Assembly: GCA_049999805.1 (NCBI GenBank)
Contig: JBNGIO010006379.1
Location: 970,821-992,970 of the forward strand
Direction of reading: 5' to 3'
Source: Folioceros fuciformis
Lineage: Eukaryota > Anthocerotophyta > Anthocerotopsida > Anthocerotales
Length of the DNA: 22,150 bases
Each line of letters begins with the position of its first letter. Positions within the stretch are counted from its first letter, which is position 1. The notes below the pieces were generated by a model. It saw only the letters and a list, made by a program, of their open reading frames with translations, was not told the origin of the DNA and searched no databases. Below, in pieces: positions 1-9,208 of the stretch. The translations under genes and the position numbers were made by a program.

Positions 1-479
1 ACGATTTTGTGCGCAATATCGTTTTGTGCGAACAAATTGTATGAAAGACCCTTAGATGAGTAGGTAAAAGGTAAGACCAAGTAGGTGTTGCTAAAAGAAG
101 TTGAGATCACCCAACCTTGGTGTGTAGACAATGCCATTTCCCTTGAAGGCCACTCATAAGAGCATGAGCTACAAGGGTCTGCACAGTTGCCAGCCCTTTC
201 TCTAATCAGACAACATCAACATTGCAAGAACAAGTTGTAGGTGGAGAGGTTAGGCTGAATTTGTCTTCCATACTAATGCCCATATACTTGCAGCAAGATT
301 CAAGACATTGACATGTTCTTCACAGGGAATTGGGGTAAACGAAGAAGATGGAGGTGGAATCCAAGAGAGGCTCAACAAACATAGGATATCGCAGAAACGG
401 AAAAGCGTAGCAAAAACACGGCTCACACTCGAAGAAAGTGAAAGGCAAGTAGTGTTTGATGAATAAGAAAGCGATGAGA
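1..479. other. Left-edge intergenic DNA, no gene seen
   Basis: No open frame here resembles a known protein, and no exon pair with plausible splice sites was found. The first 40 bases contain a short imperfect duplication (CGATTTTGTGCG and CGTTTTGTGCG). The stretch leads straight into the minisatellite that begins near 480. Confidence 0.5.
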
Positions 480-787
480 TTTGTAACACTCTATTTTCAT
501 TAGAAGTGGTTGGGTGAGGTTTGCAACCTGCGATTTTGATTGGAAGTGATTGGACGGATTCAATCTAAAATGAAACAATAGGTAATGCGGTAAGGTTTGC
601 AACACGCAATTTTCGTTAGAAGGAATGCGATGCAGTTCGCAACACACAATTTTCATTAGAAGTAATGCGGTGAGGTTTGCAACACGCAATTTTCATTAGA
701 AGTAATTGGGTGAGGTTTGCAACATGCAATTTTTTATTAGAAGTGATTGAATGGATTTAACCTAGAATGAAACAAGAGGTCATGCCT
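480..787. repeat. 40-bp minisatellite with a recurring 36-bp spacer (higher-order repeat)
   Basis: Six copies of a 40-bp unit beginning TTTGCAACACGCAATTTT start at 480, 520, 596, 636, 676 and 716. After the second copy, and again after the sixth, comes the same roughly 36-bp tail containing GATT(C/T)AA and TGAAACAA (about 555-590 and 752-787). The array is therefore (2 x 40 + tail) followed by (4 x 40 + tail), a small higher-order repeat. Copies differ by a few substitutions each. No coding function is suggested. Confidence 0.85.
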
Positions 788-800
788 TGCTTGCGGAATG

Positions 801-920
801 TGCCAGGGTTGTTGTGTTTGGTCGCATGGTTACCATCCTTGTGCTAGGTTTGTTGTATTTGGTCACATGGTTGCCATCCTTGTACCAGGGTTTTGTGTTT
901 GGTCACATGGTTCAAAGATG
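801..920. repeat. 41-bp minisatellite, three copies
   Basis: Units start at 801, 842 and 883, each beginning TGCCAGGGTTGTTGTGTTTG or a close variant and containing GGTCACATGGTT. The third copy is one base short early on and diverges after about 915. It lies only about 15 bases from the end of the 40-bp array but is unrelated to it in sequence. Confidence 0.8.
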
Positions 921-1268
921 GATGGCAACTTAGAGTTAAAGCAGAACTTATGTTTTGCGCCTTCAAATACGAAGAACAATAGCTCATTTTGATATAGGAA
1001 ATAAGAAGTCGAGGGTCAAAATGTTTTCTGAATATGTAGTATGCGACAAAAGGTTTGTGCAAACGCACACCTGGGACTTCAATGAATAGTGCAGCACTGA
1101 TAAAAGTTATCACGGCCGCTGAACGTGGACTTTTCTCCTAAGGGAGGCGAAGTTTTAAGGGCTCTATACCGTTGATTTCCATACGTACGTACTTCACCAA
1201 GAGTCTCCAGCAGAAAGTTCCCGCCTGTTGCCAATTAATAACTGAACTTGGGATGAGCCTACACATCT
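921..1268. other. Intergenic DNA and probable 3' UTR of the F-box gene
   Basis: Nothing coding was recognised. The right part lies just downstream of the minus-strand F-box stop near 1269 and probably includes its 3' UTR. A short CGTACGTAC palindromic run sits near 1184-1192. Confidence 0.35.
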
Positions 1269-3525
1269 TTATGGCTGAAAGAAATCATCGCCCTGAATTC
1301 TTGGGTGCGCCCATAGCCTAAAAAATCGGTTAGCTGACGGCGATCCACGGTCTTCACCATCCTCATCNNNNNNNNNNNNNNNNNNNNNNNNNNNNNNNNN
1401 NNNNNNNNNNNNNNNNNNNNNNNNNNNNNNNNNNNNNNNNNNNNNNNNNNNNNNNNNNNNNNNNNNNTCCTCATCCTCGTCTTCAGTGTCGCTTCCGCTG
1501 CCCAACGAAGAGGTCGCGCCGGGTTGATCTTTCACGATGTACCTAAGCACCTGAGAAAAAGAACACAAAACTCTTGAAAATTTCCTACACAAGACATAGG
1601 CCGCAATACTGGGGGGAAACATGGCGAGAGAGAACGCGCCTGCTCGGGAGTCAGAGGCCTCAGTCTGTGCTGCTCGTGTTGACCAGCCCCTCTGTTGCAG
1701 CCAGGCTTGCTTTCTCGCTTCCAAGGTAGCTCGCTCATCCAAAGGACGCAATTACAATTCAAGCAGTACGCTCTGTTGGAGAGAAAGAGTGAATGTGGAC
1801 TGGCTGCCGATGTACAACGCAAAATATCCTCAGTTAGCACTGGCGTTAGACGTGTCAGAACGGGACTGCAACCAATCCAATTAAAGAAAAGCGGGAAGCG
1901 TTAACGACCTTTGCGACCAGCTTCGAACGTCTTGAGCCAGGTTCCGGGTGTGGGAGGAGCTATACCAGCAACTCCAGCGGGGATCTGAAAATCAACCTCC
2001 CTGTCCGTACTGGTGGCAAGCAGGAACAGGTACATAGAGCGCCAAAGAGAGTCATCCGTGGCCGCAGCTCTCCAGTCCCTATCAAAAACCAATGTTGGTT
2101 TGATCAGTCGTCTCCCTACCAGTATGTACATTTGGACCACCTCTCATCCAAATCAGATTGAACTACTTGATTCCCCACCACATCACAGATAATAAGCCTT
2201 GCAAGCCCCACACAAACTCCAACCGTGCCTCTGGAATTCAATCAACCAGGCACACTACCATCCACCAACTCATAATAACTCTTCAAGAGAAAGGTTTGGA
2301 CCTGCACACAGCACGAGCTGCTGCTAGCCCAGAAGCATCCAAAAATCCAAAGACTTGGACCAGAACATCATGAGGGAGTGGAACATGGTCTGGCACACAT
2401 CACAATAACGATGTCTCAGATTCCAATGTCAGGCCCAAGGGGACAGAAATTGCTGTACTACCTAGCCTCCTGTCGTTCATTCAGCCTGGAGTCACTCAAA
2501 CATGAGAACATCCTCCGGATCCACGTTAGATGGTGCACCTTCCTAGAGATATGCCATGCCAATTAAGTCCAACGCCAACATTCAGAACGACCCAAATGCA
2601 AGAAAGAACACTTCTTCTGGAGAAACAAAACTAGAGGCCATGTGCTCACCAGAAACTTCCTCCTGCTGCCTTTTACATCGGCGGCTCTGAGCAATTGCAG
2701 CATGCTTGTACTCGTTTGCAGCTGTAAAGCGTCGCTGTTTGGGCAGCGCACTCTCCGCAGCTAGCAGAAGCGCATTTGCTGCTGACAGCTCCCTACTTGT
2801 ATCCAAGCTGCAAAAGTGCGGCAGCCGTATCCGACGATCAGGAACCTGACGCTACCGACCACGAGCCGTCTGCAGACCATTCCAGGGTACACGCGGACAA
2901 CCCAACGTACCTGGGCAGTGCGCGGAACGCCACAAGCACATCATCAAACAGCGCTGCCTGAACCATTTTGGGCACCTTGGTGTACGCTCCCTTCAACAAG
3001 GCAGCTAACTCCTTGCAAGCTTCCACATAATCTGATCTGCACAAGCAGCACAATCCTTGCCTCAAAATCTGCCCAACCGCCACGCGATCTAGGCCATACA
3101 CAAGAAAACGCTCCCATCCATTCTGACCACGCCCTTCCCAATTCACGCCCTAGTTTGGGTTTGGGCCACAATCTCCCGTGAAATTCAAAATGCACAAAAC
3201 AACGGCACTGCACATCCCGTCAATTCACCAACACCAATATTCCCCAAACACATCAAACACCCTCCCCTTCGGCACAAAGAACCTCCAAGCGTAAGCATCA
3301 AGCGACGGCTCATTCTGTCGGGACAACGAGGGCAAACCTGCGGCCGAGAGCATCACGGATCTGGAGCTCGGCATAACGGCGCTGCATGATGGCGTCTAAA
3401 CTAGCGGCAAGCTGCCGCGCAAGGCGCTGCCATGCTTCAGGCCACACGAATCCCCCCGACGAGCGACTGCCGCTGCCGCCAGCACCCCGGCTAGAGCCCG
3501 ACTCGTCCGTCGAGGGAGCCTGCAT
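1269..3525 (-). CDS. F-box protein with C-terminal zinc-knuckle-like region (At5g52880-type), 7 exons
   Basis: The likely role is substrate adaptor of an SCF ubiquitin ligase, inferred from the F-box; the substrate is unknown. Exons read right to left: 3525-3338, 3036-2911, 2807-2650, 2389-2302, 2078-1909, about 1770-1640, and 1550 to about 1269. All introns have AG acceptors and GT donors, except intron 6, which starts GC. Every junction keeps frame (phases 2,2,1,2,1,0). The N-terminal helical region includes ACKELAALLKGAYTKVPKMV and ALPKQRRF. The F-box LPHDVLVQVFGFLDASGLAA is encoded by exon 4 and runs into VCRDWRAAATDDSLW. Then come CLNCNCVLW and LTPEQ/VLRYIVKD. The order matches, from memory, the Arabidopsis F-box protein At5g52880. 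The C-terminus is an acidic D/E tract broken by a 100-N gap (1368-1467), so the last 30 or so residues and the stop are provisional. The start is the first ATG giving a sensible N-terminus; the frame stays open further upstream. Confidence 0.82.
1368..1467. other. Assembly gap (100 N) inside F-box last exon
   Basis: Exactly 100 N, the conventional size for a gap of unknown length. It is flanked by CCTCATC on the left and TCCTCATCC on the right, so it interrupts a TCCTCA-type simple repeat that encodes acidic residues on the minus strand. Closing it with a single base keeps both flanks in the acidic frame. Confidence 0.95.
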
Positions 3526-3928
3526 TCCGGATGTGTATCTTGGATAACATGTATGTACATTGCGAGCACGAAGGCAGGAGACGGCGACCGGCAGCCGCCA
3601 GTTGTCCCGTTGCGCTACGACCGTCCGGACCTGGTCTCCGCACGTCGCTTGAGTATACCAAGGAAGAAGAGGCCCAGACGCTATGACACGCGAGTGGCCT
3701 GCATCGACCACATATGCCTTAAGAACGTCGTCTTCCTCAGTGCGCGTCCGGTTCGACCGCGGCCAGGAGAAACACATCACGACGTTGTTGTCGAAATAGC
3801 CGCAGTCGCTAAGTGCTACTGGGTGAGAATAAAAAGAAAGAAAAGAATGTCTACACGTTTGCGGCTATGTGTCACTACAAATGGAGGACCCTTACACCTA
3901 ATAGGTCGTCGCCTTCCTACAAACTAGG
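3526..3928. other. Intergenic: F-box 5' region and ARGLU1-like 3' UTR
   Basis: This 403-base stretch separates two minus-strand genes and should hold the promoter and 5' UTR of the F-box gene plus the 3' UTR of the ARGLU1-like gene. The F-box reading frame stays open leftward of its chosen ATG to 3780, so an upstream start cannot be excluded. No clear TATA box or poly(A) signal was seen. Confidence 0.4.
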
Positions 3929-5665
3929 TCATTTGGAACCAAGGGCAAAAGACAACTTGGGCCTCGTGTTCTTCTTGCCTAAAATCTTCATCTGTTCTGC
4001 TCGACCCTGCTCGTCTTCGAGCTTTTTCCTCCTCAGAGCCTCCTCCTTTTGGCGTTGTAAGGCTTCCAGCTCCTTATACCGCTCCTCCTCCTTCCTCGCT
4101 TGTTCTTCGGCTGCCCTTCTCTGCGACTCCTCGATCTTCTGCTTGTTTTCCTCCAGCATTCTCTCCAGCTCTTCTTTTTCTCGCCTGCTCTGTTCCTGTG
4201 GGGGCAGACGAGATGCAGTCCAGTGAAGATAAGTAAGGTAAGTGGGATGCATGCATCCATAAGGGATGAGCACCAAAGAAACTGAGGCTTGAGGCTGGCG
4301 TGACCGACCTCTTTTCTCCTGGCCTCAGCCAAGGCCTCCTGCTTCTCCTTCTCCAGCTGGGCTGCAACGTCTTCCAGGATCTGCTTCCGGCCCTCTTGGA
4401 TCCTGGAGTCGATCTCGGCCATCACTTCGTCCGAACTCAGGGCTTCCTGCACCTTCTTCTTGACGGCTTCTTCTACTCGTTTGGCAGCCTCTTCTTGGAT
4501 GAGCTTTAACTCAATCTCTTGCTGGCGCCTGCCATCCAACTAGTCACACAACGTGCAATCATTGCTACCTGACTGTACACCTGCGGGCGAGAGAGCAAAC
4601 CACACATGTGCCACATTCTCCAGACCCCTAGCATAGCTTTGGCAGAACTTGAAATGCACAAGCCTGTTCACTTGCACTCCTGAACTTATTAAGGGTAGGT
4701 GACCGCGAGCGGCTGCGACTTGCACGGCGCTTCACTCGCCTTGGAGTAGGAGAAACGGATCTACTTTTGTGCCTGATAAACACAACAAACGACCAGTCAG
4801 CAAAGGTGCGGCAGCAGCAGCACCACAAACAAGACTCCGTGCGGATGACGGAAGCGAGAGGAGACCACCCTGCCCTGCCCTGTTCTGCCCNNNNNNNNNN
4901 NNNNNNNNNNNNNNNNNNNNNNNNNNNNNNNNNNNNNNNNNNNNNNNNNNNNNNNNNNNNNNNNNNNNNNNNNNNNNNNNNNNNNNNNNNGCTACCACTG
5001 CATACTGCATCCTGGCCCAAGCCCTTGGATATGAATTTTTTCCCAGCCAGCCAGCCAGCCAGCCAGCCTGCAAGCCAGCCAGGCACCACCCGTTCCCCAA
5101 AGCAAAAGCCTGATGCTAACCCCAACCCTACAAGTACAGCACAAACGGGGCCCGGAGCTGAAAGCAACAGGGTTAGGCGCATCCATGGCAGCATTACCAG
5201 AGGGGGCAGAGGGCGGCCAGCCATCAGGGTTCAGCAGAGTAGAAGCAGAAGCAGAGCGTATGGAAGGGGTGGTCCTGCTTTTTTTGCTTTATCTCCAAGA
5301 CAGCGTACCGGCAGCTTCATGAACCCCCAATCCTTCCATCCCGAGCCTGCTTGCTCCCAACTCATTCTCATTCCTTCCCTTCTCTTTTTCTTTTTTCCTC
5401 CTCATCAAACCTCTTGACACAATCGAGACACTCACACGGCTTCTAGCGCAACAACAACAGCAGCAGCTCAAAGATGCCAAAGCATGGGGCCATCGTTTCT
5501 CTCTGTAACACACCTGCCGTGAGAATGAGCATGTGGAGGTGAGCGGCTTCTATGCTCACGCCTGCTCCGTCTACTGCTGTGTCGATGGCTTGGGGGTGAC
5601 GGAGAGCGGACGGGAGACCTGCGCCTCCCCTTCCGGGGAGGCGACCTCGAAACAGAGCGCGGCAT
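3929..5665 (-). CDS. ARGLU1-like arginine/glutamate-rich SR-type nuclear protein, 4 exons
   Basis: A homologue of ARGLU1, a nuclear protein that in animals couples transcription and splicing; its plant role is inferred. Exons right to left: 5665-5514, 4772-4686, 4528-4309, 4195-3929, giving 241 residues. Junction phases are 2,2,0 and all join in frame. Residues 1-80 are RS-rich (MPRSVSRSPPRKGRRR, then RRVKRRASRSRSRSPTLNK). Residues 81 to about 225 form one long charged coiled coil (RQQEIELKLIQEEAAKRVEE, DVAAQLEKEKQEALAEAR, EELERMLEENKQKIEE). The C-terminus LGKKNTRPKLSFALGSK is the conserved family tail. The start ATG directly opens the RS region, as in plant relatives. The donor of intron 2 (AA|GTTCAG) is weak and is chosen mainly because it joins the flanking exons in frame. 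Intron 1 is 741 bases including a 100-N gap, so an extra exon there cannot be excluded. Confidence 0.88.
4891..4990. other. Assembly gap (100 N) in ARGLU1-like intron 1
   Basis: Exactly 100 N. It directly follows a CCCTG simple repeat (about 4868-4890) and lies about 50 bases from a CCAG tetranucleotide run. It falls entirely inside the intron of the ARGLU1-like gene, so it does not interrupt the predicted protein. Confidence 0.95.
5042..5082. repeat. CCAG tetranucleotide microsatellite
   Basis: About seven consecutive CCAG units, interrupted by CTGCAAG and followed by two more. It lies within the first intron of the ARGLU1-like gene and is likely length-polymorphic. Confidence 0.85.
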
Positions 5666-6048
5666 GCCTTGCCTTGCAACTTGCAAACTTGCGAGCCCTT
5701 TGGGACCGGCACGCCGTGTCCCAGCCGGGAGCCCGAGCCCGAGCCCGAGCCCAGACCGGAACAGCAACGGGAGGGCTCCGATTCCCTTCCTTACAAGCTT
5801 TGCATCATCCAACTCAATCCTCCCGCTCGCCTCACACTTCCAGTCATCAACTCCCGAGCCTCACCTTTCCCACCACGTAGGTCTGTGTGAAAAGCAAGCC
5901 TGTGCTTCAAATTTCACCGCCTTAATAGCCGAGTACCTGTACAAGGCGCCATCCTAGGCTCCACCTTCTTTCAACTGTTTATATCATATCCAACACTAAA
6001 AAAGACAACTCGTCTACCTACTGTAATCCACTTCGGCAGAATTGATCT
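5666..6048. other. ARGLU1-like 5' region, with GAGCCC hexamer run
   Basis: No gene seen. This is the upstream region of the minus-strand ARGLU1-like gene. A GAGCCC hexanucleotide run (about 5728-5752) lies roughly 65 bases upstream of the ATG, in the probable 5' UTR or promoter. The left flank of the succinyl-CoA ligase 3' UTR begins near 6050. Confidence 0.4.
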
Positions 6049-6049
6049 T

Positions 6050-6055
6050 TTTATT
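6050..6055 (-). terminator. Candidate poly(A) signal of succinyl-CoA ligase alpha
   Basis: The plus strand reads TTTATT, which is AATAAA on the minus strand. It lies about 365 bases past the stop codon of the succinyl-CoA ligase gene. The spacing is plausible for a plant 3' UTR, but plant poly(A) signals are loose and this is only a match to the hexamer. Confidence 0.3.
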
Positions 6056-6418
6056 CCGAGATTCTCGTCCTCAACAAATTTGTATCTAATTGACCGTATT
6101 TCCATTCAACCTATGTGATATATAGACAAAGGCCCGGGTGTCCAGTAGCACAAGCACGGGACAGCAGCAGTGATTGGGGTGGGGTGGTGAGCTCGGTGAA
6201 CTGGTACATTGTATAGTCCTTGGACTGGTTGTCATATTATAACGGAAACCAACTGACGGCCTCATGCGTTTTAGAAGTCCCTGTTGGTGGATGACAGGGA
6301 AGTGGATGTCTGCCACCTCAAAGTTAAAACCTTTGCCTTCAAAAATAAGGTTGGGGCAGTCTCCCGTGGTCAAAAAGCTTTAGTTCAAGTAGGGGATGAG
6401 AAAGACAAAAAACCACTA

Positions 6419-8240
<1,822 letters not shown>

Positions 8241-9208
8241 TGCCAGGCCGGCTGCTGGGACGCGCACTCTCCGCTGCAACAGCTCACGATCGCAAATGCC
8301 GAAATAAACTTCGCTGTGAATTGCACTGAGAAGACATTACGGCAAATGCTGAAATAAGCTTTGCCGTCGCAGGGCACGAATCGCAAGGACAACGTATACA
8401 CATGGGGTGCAACAATTTCAATAAACTGGTCCTTCTGCAGTTACTCTCTGCGACTGTGTCACGACCAGATCCGTGGTCCCCTGCTTTCATACAACGCCTG
8501 CGATGGGCCTCTCTCGAAATTTTAGCTCATGTTGGTGAAGATGTTGCGAGGTAAGTTCCTGCGTTGTGTGTAGATGGAGCAGCACTCCAGTGGGCATGTG
8601 ATTCCAGCCAGCAGCGTCCACACGAGAATGCAGAGGGAGCATCTAGTTTAACTCGGTCCTGAATCCTTTGTGCTGTTTCACAACACAGAGCGTCATTCTG
8701 GAGACAGGACCATCATTCCGAGAGAATGTGGTTACGATTCAAGCTTCAAGCGCGTTCTGTCCTTGCCATCACCCACATGTTCCAGAGACCGTGGGCATCG
8801 GAGAGCATGCCAGTGATGGTGGGCATGGGAGAACGTGGAAGAGAATGATGGGCTTCGGCCGGTATGAATCATCCGTGCCCGGCGTCAGACTTGCTCTTGG
8901 ATCCCTCTCTTCTGGATTCGGACAAGTCTACCACGACCCACGTCTCCACCCGCATCCTCCTCGCTGCCTCCGTTCATCTTCAGACAATCGTCACCAGCCT
9001 GCTAGTACCAATTTTGTTTCCCATTTCTGCCTCTAGGACCGCACCCACAACCACCTCCAAGTGAGGACGGTAATATGCGCAAAGCTTCGGGACGCATGTG
9101 TGTTGATTTTGGAGGCTGCGGTATCGGAGGTATGGTGTGGTGGCAGTAACCGGGCATTCGGACTTTGTTTGGTGTGAAGGCTCAAATTTCGACGGCGGGC
9201 CCTAAAAG
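8241..9208. other. Divergent intergenic region between succinyl-CoA ligase and PPR genes
   Basis: The flanking genes point away from each other, so both promoters lie in these 968 bases. A degenerate pair of roughly 35-bp repeats starts near 8291 (GCAAATGCCGAAATAAACTT) and 8341 (GCAAATGCTGAAATAAGCTT), with a period of about 50 bases, just upstream of the ligase start. No ORF here resembles a known protein. Confidence 0.5.

Noticed and set aside
480-920. Regular repeats with similar period, CRISPR-like at first sight
   Set aside because: Units are contiguous with no unique spacers, and the genes around are spliced plant genes. It is a minisatellite.
798-992. 64-codon ORF with repeated VWSHG-type peptides
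   Set aside because: The repetition comes from the 41-bp minisatellite; 41 is not a multiple of three, so the repeats are read in different frames.
3553-4509. Plus-strand ORFs antisense to the F-box and ARGLU1-like genes
   Set aside because: They are mirror frames of charged coiled-coil and GC-rich coding sequence; the minus-strand genes have clear homology and splice sites.
5113-5322. ORF within ARGLU1-like intron 1
   Set aside because: It lies antisense within an intron next to a gap and microsatellite, with no recognisable motif.
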